Shown: positions 21,481-33,354, counted from the stretch's first letter. The stretch: DNA of 64,000 nucleotides from Pseudoips prasinana (GCA_951640165.1 OX621254.1:25828001-25892000), one strand, 5' to 3'. A program made the numbers and translations. Notes: generated from the letters alone by a model not told the origin.

Positions 21481-21481
21481 A

Positions 21482-21822
21482 TATCATTGGTCTAGCGGTA
21501 GCATATTCAACCGCAGATAATGAGGGTTCAAATCCCGGGGCGGGCACAAAGTGATTTAGGAATTTTTCTGCTAAGATATTTTCTCAGTATCAGCCCGAAG
21601 CCTTTGAGTTGGCGGTATTACGGTCCCGTGCGTCGGAGAGCACGTAAAGCTGTCAGTCCTGTACCTGACCTCTTTCCGGTCATGTCGCTAGTCGTCCCAT
21701 CTGATCATGAGAGTGATGGATAGAAAGTTTGCGAAAACACTTGTGCACTATTATAATATGCCCCGCGCGTGTTGATTCCATTGAGTCTAGCCGCCGTGGC
21801 CGAAATTCGGTTAGGACATCGA
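21482..21822 (+). mobile_element. SINE-B, full length
   Basis: tRNA-like head tggtctagcggtagcata with B box ggttcaaatcccgg. Body cagtatcagcccgaagcc, acctgacctctttccgg and gatcatgagagtgatgg. 3' end gccgtggccgaaattcgg. Confidence 0.88.
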
Positions 21823-21836
21823 TACATATAATAAAA

Positions 21837-22139
21837 TCGTAGGAAAGTCAAAACTGTACATAGAATATTTTTTTTAAAGGATACCTGGAGCGTGATCTAT
21901 AATCGATACCGAAGCCAAAAATACAGTTTTTAGAATTTTTGTCTGTTTATCTGTTTGTCTGTATGCATGTCCGGGCTAAACTCAAAAAGTACATCATGGA
22001 TTAACTTCAAATTTTGCATCAATATTACTATGAGGTCGGGTCAACATATAGGCTACATATTATCACGCTATCACCAAAGGGGGAGGAGCTGTGATAATTC
22101 ATAAAGTTTAACGCGGGTAAAACCGCGGGGCACAGCTAG
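21837..22139 (+). mobile_element. Helitron, family 1 long form
   Basis: It starts tcgtaggaaagtcaaaactg and ends cgcggggcacagCTAG-T, preceded by A. The body includes gtccgggctaaactc and tcaacatataggctacat. Relatives at 33426, 39303 and 44110. Confidence 0.88.
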
Positions 22140-22149
22140 TTATTATTAT

Positions 22150-22210
22150 TTTCATTGGTAGTGATAGCAAACGAGACTGACAGCTTAACGTACCCTCCGA
22201 AGCATGGAGA
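22150..22210 (+). repeat. Rep2 fragment
   Basis: gactgacagcttaacgtacc and tccgaagcatggagacg match the middle of Rep2. Confidence 0.6.
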
Positions 22211-22944
22211 CGTCAGTAATTTACTCTTAATCAGTAATAGCGTATGATCATAATTCATTGGTTTAGCTCTTATTGCAAACACACTAGAGTTTAAAATGAG
22301 GTAGTAACTATCATACTATTGTCCGATTAAGGGTTAAACCATTTTAACGGTCACCTATCTATGAAATGAAATGAAATATATTTATTCGCCAGCATATGGT
22401 ATGACCACAGATTGACAGGCGCTTTACCTGGCCATGAGTAATAGTAATAAGTAGTAAATAAGTAGGTTCCTATATTACTATTTTAAAATTAAAGAGCGGT
22501 GCGAACAATTTTATGTCCCCATTATTATTAACAATACCAGGTGGATAATTATGACGTAAACAGAGCGGAAGTCGACGTGAAGTTCCGCAATATTAATATT
22601 CTACACGTTATATACTATATATAGTTTTAATTAGGATTCTCTACTAAAGTGGTAAAAACGTACTTTTATGGTACAATTACGTTTGTACGCCTAATGTAGA
22701 TAGAGCGGTTAATCGTATTATTTTTACAGATAACTTTAGAGGGTCCGTAACGTAGTAGCGAGTCATATTTTCGATGAACCGAAAGGCGACTGAACGATTG
22801 TTCGAAGGGAATTTATTGCGAAATAACCTTTTCTCGCCAAACGCTGCTTTGACTAAACGATTCTTCAAAAATGTATTAATCGATGGACTGCTCTTACATG
22901 AGTATTTAAAGTGGCATTATCAGGATCGTAAGAAATTTGGAACA
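22211..22944. other. No gene recognised
   Basis: An aaatgaaatatatttattcg block near 22370 resembles a LINE 3' end on the minus strand. Opposite-strand open frames at 22677-22971 overlap each other and show no domain. Confidence 0.4.
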
Positions 22945-23100
22945 CGGAGAGACAGAGAACGTAAGCATTGATGCATCACACATGGCCGCCTTAAACCTAC
23001 GTCTCAGTCGCAAGTCTCAGACTCTGTTGAATGTTCCCTCCTCTACCACGGTTTCCTCTCGGTGAATCCAGGGAATGCTAAGAATTAGGTCTTCTATACA
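22945..23100 (+). repeat. Rep5 copy without MITE
   Basis: gcattgatgcatcacac, ccttaaacctacgtctcag, tcgcaagtctcagactctg and gttccctcctctaccacgg. Same order as 5400-5690 but with no MITE-1 at the corresponding site. Confidence 0.7.
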
Positions 23101-23207
23101 TTAGTATATGTCCAGCGCAAAGTGCTAGCTTCCATTAAAACTGGCCGCCAGTTTCATTAGCTATCCGTAAACTTTGAAATAGATTATTATCGTTTGTGAT
23201 ACACATT

Positions 23208-23720
23208 CTAGGTCTTTGAGATCATCAGAGAACTTAAAACTAAATATTCCAGTGCACTCTACAGATTTTTATGATAAATCTTTTTCTGTCCAAGACTCTG
23301 ACCTCATTCAAAATTTCTTTAAAAAAACACTTTTTCTCTCATTAAATTATCTTCATAATTTATGTTTTTTATCTCTTAACTGCATTTCGTAACCTCCTTT
23401 TTCAAAACTCCTCAATTGAATAGATGTATAATATTTTGTATGTATAGTATATTATTATAGTATAGTATTATTAGTATTTAAAATATAAGTATGTTTATGT
23501 AAATTGTATATAAGTACATAACGTTGAATATTTGACTGTACACTTACAGGTACTGCCTTTTCTAACTTACTGTTTTCCTTGTCCACCCAATGGTTGTCTG
23601 GAAGAGATTGCTACAAAGCAATTAGACCGCCGATTGTACCTGTATTTGCTTATTTGTAAGAAATGTATTGTTTCTTTTGGTGCAATAAAGTGTACTCTAT
23701 CTATCTATCTATATTAGAGC
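23208..23720 (+). mobile_element. CR1-like LINE 3' fragment with (TATC)n tail
   Basis: The left part (ttgagatcatcagagaactt, gatttttatgataaatc) matches the end of the coding region at 60095-60170. The 3' UTR has ggttgtctggaagagattgc, agaccgccgattgtacc and ttggtgcaataaagtgtac, and ends tctatctatctatct. The reading frame is degraded. The short-repeat 3' end is typical of CR1-type elements. Confidence 0.8.
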
Positions 23721-23751
23721 CGTTTGGAGTGGAGACGCTTGGGTTCCAGAG

Positions 23752-23943
23752 CGCGGGTTTTTATTCCGCGAAATATCTGAATCCTTTTTCGACGCTACAT
23801 TTGACTAGAGGGCTGACGAAATTTTTGGACAGCGTTTAAGTTTTGCCATCCAGCGTGGCAAAGTTGCCAGCATTCTGGGCACTATGATCAATGGTGATGA
23901 ACTTTTATCGTCGCACAAGGATGACTATTGTAAAATTACTTAA
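23752..23943 (+). pseudogene. LINE polyprotein C-terminal remnant
   Basis: One frame reads DEIFGQRLSFAIQRGKVASI, then LGTMINGDELLSSHKDDYCK and a TAA stop at 23941-23943. An in-frame TAG lies shortly upstream at about 23803. A 3' UTR-like segment follows with tagaccgccctttgtagatt and ttggtgaacaataataag (to 24075), of the same kind as the CR1-like tails elsewhere. I judge it to be the extreme C-terminus and 3' end of a second LINE subfamily. The protein motif is familiar from lepidopteran reverse transcriptase tails but cannot be assigned to a clade by eye. Confidence 0.5.
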
Positions 23944-24075
23944 GGCTTAGGCTTTTATCTATATATTGTAAATTTGAATAGACCGCCCTTTGTAGATTAT
24001 TATGCTAGTATGTATTTTCAATTTTTGTCATTAATTTGGTGAACAATAATAAGTATTGTTTTGTATTATTTTAAC
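23944..24075 (+). mobile_element. LINE 3' UTR
   Basis: agaccgccctttgtagatta and ttggtgaacaataataagt resemble the tail at 9075-9275. Confidence 0.6.
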
Positions 24076-24483
24076 GCTTCTTCTATTATTTATCTATTTA
24101 ATTTTAGTAGTTAATTGTTTTTATTTTTAATAATTACCTACTTATGGATATAATATTATTATGCAGTTAAAATAATAATAAAAACATTAAGTTGTAACGA
24201 ATAAAGGAACTTTTTAAAACAAAAGTCGGTGGAAACAATTTTGACTTATACTTGATGAGATTTTAAGGTAAACAAAACACGATAAAAGATTGCTAGTTAT
24301 TTAGAATTAACTGGGTTAAAAACGAATAATTTCTATATGACTAAGGATTTTCCAAACTAAAAATATGGAAGCCTTAATTTTGAAGCAAAACATGTATGGT
24401 CTCATATATTTATAACATCTTTGTATATCATCATGTTATTAAATATATATCATCCTGATTTTAAATGACATCAAGGCACCGAA
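24076..24483. other. No gene recognised
   Basis: AT-rich spacer. Confidence 0.4.
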
Positions 24484-24592
24484 CAAAATAGTCGTGCTAA
24501 TTACGCTAAGATTTGTCCCGGGTGGTAATTGAACCCACGACCTCTGGTTTAACAGTCAGGGTCACAAACCACTAGACCAGTATACCATTTGA
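24484..24592 (-). mobile_element. SINE-A2 head fragment
   Basis: The minus strand has tagtggtttgtgaccctgac and gtcgtgggttcaattacc. The tail is missing. Confidence 0.7.
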
Positions 24593-25882
24593 TTACAAAC
24601 CAAATTAAAAAATAGCTTCTTTTATTCTCTATGTCTGTTGTGATCTAAGAACGATCCTTAATAACTTGTTTAAAGGATTCATACCCTAATTATATAAAAG
24701 CAGCCAATACAGAAAATTATAGTAATTCATACTTTATTGCACTAAATCGAAATATAACATCATAATATAATACTTATATTACGTAATACAAATATCATAT
24801 TAATAGTAAGTAAGTAAATTATATCTATTGTTAAAAAATACTTAACTTTGGACTGGGTAGGTTTTTCAATCAAATGATCCTAATTACCTTACTTAACAAG
24901 CTTTTCGAGTCCAAAATTCATCATATTCAAAATATTATTCATAATCTTTAAGTGTCCTTTCAAATTTTTCACAAAACATTTATTATCATTATAAGCTTTT
25001 AAGGCCTCATTTAGATAACCCATCTTTATTCAAAAAAATCTTGAATAAACGATTCCATTACCCGAAAATCGTCCTCACGAAATACTGTTCAGTAACCTTC
25101 AATGGAAATCTACGTTTAGGATCAAAGAAAGCCATATAATTAACCATTTCAATACAAAATACATCATTTACTTAAATGAAAAGTGAAAGGAACCTTTCGT
25201 ATTGTACGGAAAAATATACGAAAAAGCTTACCTTTTATAAGATGTTCTCAAAAGGCGACGATACTTTTTATTTATCGTACAAAAACTAACACTTTTCTCA
25301 CAAAAATGTAGGCAATAATTTTTACTTTTCAAAGAAGGAAAATTAAGATTTTTATCTCAACACGATAACGATACGAACATTTCAAATACGCGACTACAAT
25401 ATGCGAACACAGCTCTTTTCAGGCGTCCGAGCGGCTCGAGAGTCGGACGAAAACTGACTGCTTGGAAATGATGGAACACCTCTGTTCCATATTTGAAATT
25501 TTCACAAGGAACTAAGAGCTTACAGCGGCCACTTAATTCTGTACTCTCTTGGAGAAAACATAGAGTTCCAATTTACGACAATTTATTATAGGAGTTATGA
25601 AATAAAGTGCCAAAATGTTAGCAGGTAACCACTGCTTCGGTAAGGAAAATTCAATTAATTTCTTATAGCAATAATTAATGGTGTTTTATTTTTTAATTAA
25701 TTCTTAAACTACGGAGAGACAAGCTTGGCTATTTATGAAATTGGACCTGTTTTATACAGTAAAATCCAATAAAAGAGGGAGTAGTTTTATTAGATGTCCA
25801 TGAGGAAACCAACAGAAAAATAAATATATTGGAAAGACTTTATAAGATACCCGTGGTTATAAATAGCTGCGCCGATAAAGGA
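24593..25882. other. No gene recognised; least repeat-like stretch
   Basis: About 1.3 kb with no family matched. 25420-25560 is less AT-rich (ggcgtccgagcggctcgag). A host exon or promoter cannot be excluded, but no long open frame or clear splice-bounded exon was found. Confidence 0.4.
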
Positions 25883-26103
25883 ATAAAAAAACCGGCCAAG
25901 TGCGAGTCGGACTAATCAGCAATAAATTCACGTTTGTTGTATGGGCTCCCTTAAATATTTATTTTAGTTTGTTTTTAGTAGTTGTTATAGTGGCAATAGA
26001 AATACATCGTCTGTGAAAATTTCAACTGTCTAACTAACGCGCTTCATGAGATAAAGCTTGGTAACAGACGGACAGATAGACAGACAGCGAAGTCTTAGTA
26101 AAA
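25883..26103 (+). mobile_element. Rep4 copy
   Basis: It starts accggccaagtgcgagtcgg, then gtatgggctcccttaaatat, gaaaatttcaactgtctaac and cagacggacagatagacag. Reverse copy at 42998-43265. Abundant in Lepidoptera; class uncertain. Confidence 0.75.
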
Positions 26104-26129
26104 TACCTTTCCATTTATTAAACCGTCAA

Positions 26130-27405
26130 CGTGTTCCAAGACACATAAACTGGTTTTATTTAACCCAGATATTACGGACAGTATTAACTTAGCTGCAGCT
26201 AATCTGCTGTTCCTTCGGAAGTGCTCTAGTAACAAGCGAGTGCAGTTAATTGTCGATAGTGAGTGGCAACCTATCTTTATATTAGGCTCTCATGTTACGT
26301 AACTCAGATGTTACGGACAGCATAAGTTCTGTTTTAGCCAGCTCGGTTTCTCTTATAAAGAAGTGTTCTAGTAGCTAGCGGATTAAGTTAAGTGTCTATA
26401 GTGAGCGGCAACCTATCTTTATATTAAGCTCGCTGTATGTTATGTAACGCAGATGTTACGGAGACCATAAGTGTTTCTTTTTAGCCAGCCTGCTGTATCG
26501 TATAAAGAAGTGTTCTAGTGACAAGCGGATTATGTGTCTTTGGTGAAGGGCAAATTTCTGTTTGAAGCTCACTGTATGTGATGTTACAATTGAACTGTAT
26601 GTGAAGTTAAGTATTTATAGTGAGCCGCAACCTATCTCTATACTAAGCTACCTGTTTTTTACGTAGGTAACTCAGATATTACTGATGGCATAAGTTCGGT
26701 TTTAGCGAGTCTACTGTCACTTAAAGTATTCTATTGACAATAGAGTGAAATTAGGTATCTATAGTGAGGGGCCACCTATATTTATAATAAGCTCGCTGTA
26801 AGTTATGTAACTCCGATATTAAGTTTAGTATAAGTTCTGATTTAGGAATTCAACTGTCTCTTATAAATGTTATTGTAACTGGCGGGTTAAGCGCCTATAG
26901 TGAGCGGCAACTTTATATTAAGCTTGCTGTATCTTATATAAGTCAGATGTTATGAATCATAAATTCTAATTTGTATGAGTCTGTTGTCTATTATAGTATT
27001 GTATTGACAAGAGGGTGAAGTTAAGTGTCTGTAGTGAGTGGCAACCTATCTTTATAATGAGCTTACTCTGAGTTATGTTAGTTACGAGTAGATATTAAAG
27101 TCAGTATAAGTTCTGCTTTAGGAAGTCTGCTGTATCTTATAGTATTCTATCAACAAGCGGGTGAAATTAAGTGTCTATAGTAAGCGGCAACCTATCTTTA
27201 TATTAAACTTGCTGTATGTTACGTGATTCAGATATTACTGATAGCATAAGTTCTGTTTTAGAGAGTCTGCTGTCTCTCAAAGATTTCTGTTGACAAGCGG
27301 TGTTTATAGTAAGCGGCAACCTATCTTTATATTAAGCTCGCTGTATGTTACGTAACTCAGATATTACGGACAGTATACGTACTGCTTAAGCCAGTCTGCT
27401 CTCTA
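26130..27405. repeat. Tandem array of ~140-bp units
   Basis: The phrase gagcggcaacctatctttat recurs near 26265, 26407, 26549, 26625, 26769, 26906, 27039, 27186 and 27315. Spacings are about 142, 142, 76, 144, 137, 133, 147 and 129. Each unit also has gctcgctgtatgttatgtaac, agatattacgg, agcataagttctg, gtctgctgtctctta and acaagcgggt. The units differ by many substitutions and small indels, so this is an old array; the fourth is a half unit. Confidence 0.9.
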
Positions 27406-27562
27406 TTTTAGAATCATTTCTTATGTGTAGGCGACGAGCTCCCTTACCACATGTTTACTAATAATTAAATTATATTAAGATCACGCTCAAACTCATTAAA
27501 ACATGTCATAATATCCTTCGAATACCCTTGAAGACTTAAACCCAAACAGGTATAAATAAAAT

Positions 27563-27818
27563 ACTAGCACATCATTTACGTACGGCCATCAGATCCCAAA
27601 CTAAGCTGAGTTTGTACTATGGAAACCAGATAACTGATATACTACATAATTATACCACATTTCTTTTTTAAATACATACTTATGTAGATAATTACACTCA
27701 GAATCAGGACAAATGTCTGTTAATGGACACAAATATCTGTCCTGGGTGGGAATTGAACCCACGACCTCCGGCATGAAAAGCAAGCATTAACTAACCACGC
27801 CAACAGGCCTGGCACCGG
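27563..27818 (-). mobile_element. SINE-A2, full length
   Basis: Tail tacggccatcagatccc (on +) at the left; head gggaattgaacccacgacc and ccacgccaacaggcctg at the right. Confidence 0.85.
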
Positions 27819-27991
27819 AAAATGCTTCTCCAGCTCATAGTATTAATACTAGATATACGCATAACCTTGTGTTACATACCACCCGTCTCCACAAAATCAG
27901 TAACTCTCATATGGGGCAACGTATGCGATTCTATAACGAACGTCCCAGTGCAGTGACATCAGAGAAATATCTACGAATTAAAATAAAATAA

Positions 27992-28385
27992 AAAAGGTTT
28001 TTACTCACGTAGACGTTAAAAAAGCGCTTCTAAATAGTCAGAACATGTTTGCAGTTATAATATACTTAGTTGTATACATTATTATTTCGAGTAACATAGA
28101 TATTTAGGCACACATTGTATGAAAACATTTATAAAATTTATTTTATTACAGCATTGATATTTAGCTAGCTCGTATCAAGTTATTGTCAAGAGATTATGTT
28201 TAATTATCTAGTTTAAGTCTAATATTTTTACTACATATTGTCAATGGTTCTGTCTATATTAAGGTATTATTATTATGACGGACCTTGTGTTAATAACGAC
28301 GGTCGCGCTTTAATGCTACCACCGGATCCAATGCGCCCCAACTGAAAAGACCCAGCGAAACAAACTCAGTGGGTAATTAGTTGAA
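27992..28385 (-). mobile_element. Rep1 copy
   Basis: It runs on + from ttttactcacgtagacgtt, through gagattatgtttaattatc, to ggatccaatgcgccccaactg and gaaacaaactcagtgggt. It lacks the insert seen at 16158. Confidence 0.8.
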
Positions 28386-28519
28386 AAGAACTATAAAAGC
28401 CAAATTGTGTTACACTTACTACAAAACTTCTGATTATTTAAGTGACAAAACGGCGTGGAATTGAGGTTCTCGAAAGTAACACATTTAAGTACAGTCTAAT
28501 TTTACTATATGTTGAGGAA

Positions 28520-28772
28520 ATAAATAAGAATATCTAGGGACAATGTCACACAGATCATCCTAGCCCCAAACGAAGCAAAGCTTGTACTATGGGTACCAGG
28601 CGACGATATACATACTTATATGGATAGATAAATACTTAAATACATAGAAAACATCCATGACTCAGAAACAAATATTTGTGCTCATCACACAAATATTTGC
28701 ACTTACCGGGATTCGAAACCAGGACCACCAGCTTCGTAGGCAGGAGCACTACCTACTAGGCTACGGTGATAA
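28520..28772 (-). mobile_element. SINE-A, full length
   Basis: Nearly identical to the 16621 and 21225 copies; head at 28703-28768. Confidence 0.9.
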
Positions 28773-28976
28773 ATATTGTTAAAAGGATTCCTACTGAGTT
28801 TTCTGGCAGTGTTTCTCATTAGCTACCACGTCATGCACTGCACAGTAGGGTAAAAAAAATACAACTCCACACAAATGTAATATTTTAACGGCATAAATTA
28901 ATTTTGAATTTTTATTTGAGGTATTCTTGATTCATACTAACAAGCATAGATTCTGTCCCAATAAGTTAAAGAAGTA

Positions 28977-29111
28977 CAGACGCCAGCACATCAAGCTACC
29001 CCAATCAGTAAAAAAATCCCAATTGAAAGTGAACCTTATACATGTGTGATAAAGTTGAAAATCTATAAAAGAAATTTGGCAGATTGGGGTAGCTGGATGT
29101 GCTGGCGTCTG
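28977..29111 (+). mobile_element. MITE-1, 135 bp
   Basis: TA on both sides (28975-28976 and 29112-29113). TIRs cagacgccagcacatcaagc and ctggatgtgctggcgtctg. Same orientation as 9120-9254. Confidence 0.9.
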
Positions 29112-29187
29112 TATCTTTGTGGTTCAATAAATTTCTGCGTCCGTCCGTCCGTCTTTCACAACGGTATCTATATATTGTAATTCTGGT

Positions 29188-29232
29188 CGAATTTTGGCTA
29201 CGGCTTCTAACCACAACGGAAATTAGCCTATT
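29188..29232 (-). mobile_element. SINE-B 3' fragment
   Basis: ggtcgaattttggctacggc followed by acaacggaaattagcct (on +) is the SINE-B 3' end. Confidence 0.5.
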
Positions 29233-29234
29233 AC

Positions 29235-29593
29235 ATTTAACCGCTACACCCCTAAATTAGTAACTTTTCCGGTTCCGGCTGTCTTGACGTAAACACGTAT
29301 TGATATCGAGCTCTGTGCATAATAAGAATATAGTGTAAATACCATTGTATCCTGTGTAAAAACATCAAATTTCTGCGCGAAAAGTACCGCTGTGCATTAT
29401 AAACAGTATAAACTAAGTGGAAACTGTGTTAACAACAACATTTTCAAGTGGACAAAATCAGAAATTACTTTTAGGTTATCTGTCAGTGTCATCAGAACAT
29501 AACCCAAACCAAAGACTATAGACAACTACAGTGCAGTGTTGCTACAGTAAATAAATTGTTTATCATTGTTCCATTTCACGCACTGACACTGAA
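29235..29593 (+). mobile_element. Probable 5' UTR of the RTE-like LINE
   Basis: Sequence between the SINE-B remnant and the ORF1 start. The exact 5' end is not determinable from one copy. Confidence 0.4.
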
Positions 29594-30262
29594 ATGGATA
29601 AAAACCTCCAAATATTGTTCGACCAAATGAAACTTGAAATGACAAAACAAACAAAGGATATAATTGAGCAAATGGATGAAAAATTTCTACCATTTACACG
29701 AGAACTACAAGAAATACGAACAGAAAATGAGATATTGAAAGAAAAGATATACCACCTAGAAAAACATAGAAGAATAAATAATATAATTTTATATGGAATA
29801 AAGGAAAACGAGACATCCCCTACTAATCTCATGGAAATAGTGATAAAGAAGATCAAAGAAGAATTAAGTATTACAGTCGAAGGCAGAGACATAAATTTAG
29901 TACACAGAATTGGCAAAAATGCCACGAAAAATGAAAAGGGAAGGCCCATACTCATATCATTCGTTAACAACTGGATGAAAACGGATATCATGAGGAACAA
30001 AAAGAAATTCAAAGATACTCATGCTTCAGAAGATTATCCAAAGGAGGTCCTTGACAAAAGGAAAGAATTACAGCCAAAACTTGAAGAGGAAAGGGAGAAG
30101 GGGCACTTTGCATTTATAAACTATGATAAACTTATTATTAAAGAGAGTAGACCAGGGAATGAGAAACGTAAGAGAGACCAGTCAATCTCTCCAATGCAAC
30201 CGAACAGCCTCGAAAACAACAGCTCACAATCAAAACAAATAGAAGAAATGCGTATGATGTGA
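29594..30262 (+). CDS. LINE ORF1, coiled-coil RNA-binding protein
   Basis: 222 aa, uninterrupted, starting at ATG 29594 (MDKNLQILFDQMK) and ending at TGA 30260. Residues 1-60 are strongly charged and heptad-like, predicting a coiled coil for multimerisation. About 61-135 looks like the RRM of L1-type ORF1 proteins, with NNIILYGIKENE, NLVHRIGK and KGRPILISFVNNWMK. The C-terminus is basic (PGNEKRKRDQ). ORF1 proteins bind the element's own RNA in the particle used for target-primed reverse transcription. ORF2 follows in another frame after about 70 bases. The fully open frame, next to a nearly open ORF2, suggests recent mobility. A coiled-coil/RRM ORF1 is usual for L1 and also known in some RTE-group elements (Proto2); the exact clade is inference. 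Confidence 0.8.
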   Translation: MDKNLQILFDQMKLEMTKQTKDIIEQMDEKFLPFTRELQEIRTENEILKEKIYHLEKHRRINNIILYGIKENETSPTNLMEIVIKKIKEELSITVEGRDINLVHRIGKNATKNEKGRPILISFVNNWMKTDIMRNKKKFKDTHASEDYPKEVLDKRKELQPKLEEEREKGHFAFINYDKLIIKESRPGNEKRKRDQSISPMQPNSLENNSSQSKQIEEMRMM

Positions 30263-30330
30263 TGAGGAATAGAAGCAACTCCCTCAACATCTTACCGTCT
30301 GAAAAACTAACTCCAGATCGAAAAGCATAG

Positions 30331-33290
30331 GATAATATCATCAGCCACCGGAATAAAACAGATAAGCAAGTACTAAATAACAATAAAAACTTAACATTCT
30401 CCAACCCGATTGGTCATCGTGGAGAATCAGACCATCACCCTCCACCTATTAAGAAAAAAGACAACAACATAGTAAAAACCTTAAAGGTATGTACTTATAA
30501 TGTAAGATCACTATCTTCTACACAAAAGTACCTCGAATTGAACCATGCTCTGCAAAACATAAAATGTGATGTTCTAGGACTCTCAGAAGTTCGAAAAATG
30601 GGCTGTAAAATTGAAGAACATCAGAACTACATCTTCTGCTATATCGGACAAACTAAAGGCCTACACGGAGTGGGGTTTCTAATTAAGAAAAAATATAAAA
30701 CCAACATTATTAACTTTACAGGAATATCCGAAAGAGTAGCTCTTCTACAATTAAAATTCGAATGTTTTTCTATATCAATCATTCAAGCCTATGCACCTAC
30801 GGAGAGATCACCCGAAGACGAAATTGACCAGTTTTACCAAGACATAGAAACAGCACATATACAAACTGAGGGAAAAGTCATAGTCATGGGAGACTTCAAT
30901 GCAAAAATAGGAAGTCCTAAAACAAATCACTATCCAGTATTAGGTCAATACGGTTTTGGAGTCAATAATAATAGAGGTGACCGTCTTATAAATTATGCCT
31001 TTCAATATAAATTATCAATAATGAATACATTTTTTAAGAAAAAAGAGAATCGCAGATGGACTTGGATATCACCTGATCAGAAAACAAAGAATGAAATTGA
31101 CTTCATAATGACAAATAATCCGAAACTAATAACAAATATTGAAGTACTAAACACGCAGTTTCCTTCTGACCACAGGCTATTACGAGCAACAGTACGGCTA
31201 AGTCACCCAATAAAAAGCAGAAAAACCTTTGGAACATCACTCAATATTCCGAAAACAGATAACGAAATCAAAAAATATATCGCAAATCTACAAACAAGCA
31301 TAAATACCAAAGAAGAAAAGTCCAATATTCAAACCTATTATAACTATCTGGAAAATACTATAATACACAGCCTGAAATCATGTAAAGAAACCAAACAAGT
31401 ACAACATAAAATATTTAGCGAAGAAACAAAACAATTAATTAAAAAACGTGCCGAGTTGATACATACTAAGAATAAAAACAAGGATATGAAACATGAACTC
31501 AGTAAAATGTATAAACAGGCTAATAGATCGATCAGGAAAGATTACATTAAACATAGACAAGAAGTCATCACAAGGAACATTAACAACTTTAGAAGTACCA
31601 AAAAAGCCTACAAAGAATTAGCTACACACAAAACATGGATACAAAAACTTGAACAAAATACAGAATTTACCGTAACCAAATCAAGGAAAGATGTTGTAAA
31701 CCATGCAACAAACTTCTATAAAGAATTATACAAGAAAAGAAACAATCACGAAATCGAAGTTTCAGGCAATCATGCAACTACTAGCATCAAACCAATTGAA
31801 AACTCTGAAGTATACGAACACATAAAACGGTTAAAAGTTGAAAAGAGCCCTGGCCCAGATGGGCTTTGCAATGAAGTCCTTAAAATTGGAGCACCAACCT
31901 TAACTCAACATCTATCCCAGCTATTTAACATGGTATTAGAAACAGAAACCGTTCCAAGCCAATGGTGTAGTTCGGACATAATTCTCATTTTAAAAAAGGC
32001 AATCCGCTGGATATTGGTAACTACAGACCCATAAGCCTTCTAGCAAGCTCATACAAACTGTTTTCATCAATACTTTTAAAAAGAATAACACAAGATATTG
32101 ACAAACACCAGCCAATAGAGCAAGCGGGTTTCCGATCAGGATTCAGCACAATGGACCATATACAGAGCCTGGAGCAAATTATAGAAAAATATCGAGAGCA
32201 TAACAATCCTCTTTATGTGGCCTTCATCGACTACAGCAAGGCCTTTGATAGCATCAGCCACTGTTCGATCTGGAATGCATTGCAACATTCCGAAGTGGAT
32301 CAAAAATATATTAACATCCTGAAATATATTTATGCAAACAGTACAAGTAAGGTAAAGCTGGAAGTCAGAGGAAGTGAGATAAACATTGAACGTGGAGTAA
32401 GGCAAGGCGACCCATTGTCACCAAAGCTATTTATTGCAGTGCTCGAGAATATATTTAAAAAATTAGAATGGTCTAAAAAAGGAGTACAAATCAATGGACG
32501 ATATCTAAACCATCTGAGGTTCGCTGACGATATAGCTATATTAGCCGAAACTCCTAGGGATCTGGAGGAAATGATGATGTCGTTGGATAGTGAAAGCTCA
32601 AAAATAGGTTTAGAAATGAACGCAAGTAAAACGAAAATAATGACCAATAGCCAAAAAAGACCTATAGTTGTAAATGGAAATAATATAGAATACGTCAGCA
32701 GCTATATCTATCTAGGGAAGCAGTTATCATTCCTCAAGTCCAGCAATGAAGAAGAAGTGTCACGTAGAATCAACATAACCTGGAAAAAATTCTGGTCACT
32801 GAAGGAAATTCTAAAAGGAAATTATAGTCTACATTTAACAAAGACAGTATTTGACACATGTCTTTTACCATGCTTACTGTACGGTTGCCAGACTTGGGTT
32901 TATACCAATAAAGTCAAACAAAAAATTAAATGTACCCAAACATCTATGGAAAGGAGCATGCTGAAGCTAAGAAAAATAGACAAAGTAAAGAACACACATA
33001 TTAGACAAAAAACTAAAATAACTGACGCTCTCACACATGCACTCAAACTTAAATGGAGGTGGGCTGGACACATCGCACGCTACACTGATCAAAGATGGAC
33101 CATAGAAACCACACGATGGAAACCTACACAGGGAAAGAGGAATGTTGGGAGACCTGTAAGACGGTGGGCTGATGACATTATCCATGTGTCAGGAAACGAC
33201 TGGACAAATACAGGCAAGGACAGGGATCTGTGGAAAAAGCTGGAGGAGGCCTTTACCCAAAAAGGGGTCCATATTTCAACAAATAAATAA
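30331..33290 (+). pseudogene. LINE ORF2, endonuclease-reverse transcriptase, one frameshift
   Basis: About 985 codons. The first open codon after an in-frame TAG is 30331; no ATG precedes the endonuclease domain, whose first conserved stretch is KVCTYNVRSLSS at 30484. Apurinic-type endonuclease motifs: GLSEVRK, QAYAPT, GDFNAKIG, NEIDFIMTNN and SDHRLL (about 31163). The frame is lost in a six-A run at 31992-31997 and continues open in the +2 frame from 31998 (GNPLDIGNYRPISLL). Reverse transcriptase follows: AFIDYSKAFDSI, RGVRQGDPLSP and the catalytic FADD at 32520-32531. The C-terminus has the WRWAGHIAR and GRPVRRWADD blocks typical of RTE-type elements. Nicking and copying of the target would be its role. 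The single change in a homopolymer could be a real deletion or a sequencing error. Confidence 0.88.
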
Positions 33291-33354
33291 ACTATAACAT
33301 TTGAAATGTATCTTGGAAATATGGAATTAAATGGCTTTTTTATTTATTTATTTA
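33291..33354 (+). mobile_element. 3' UTR of the RTE-like LINE
   Basis: A short 60-odd base tail after the stop, ending in ttttttatttatttattta. Very short 3' UTRs ending in a simple repeat are usual for RTE elements. Confidence 0.6.

Noticed and set aside
29563..30404. Minus-strand frames of 149 and 88 codons
   Set aside because: Mirror frames of the A-rich LINE ORF1. The plus-strand frame has the recognisable domains.
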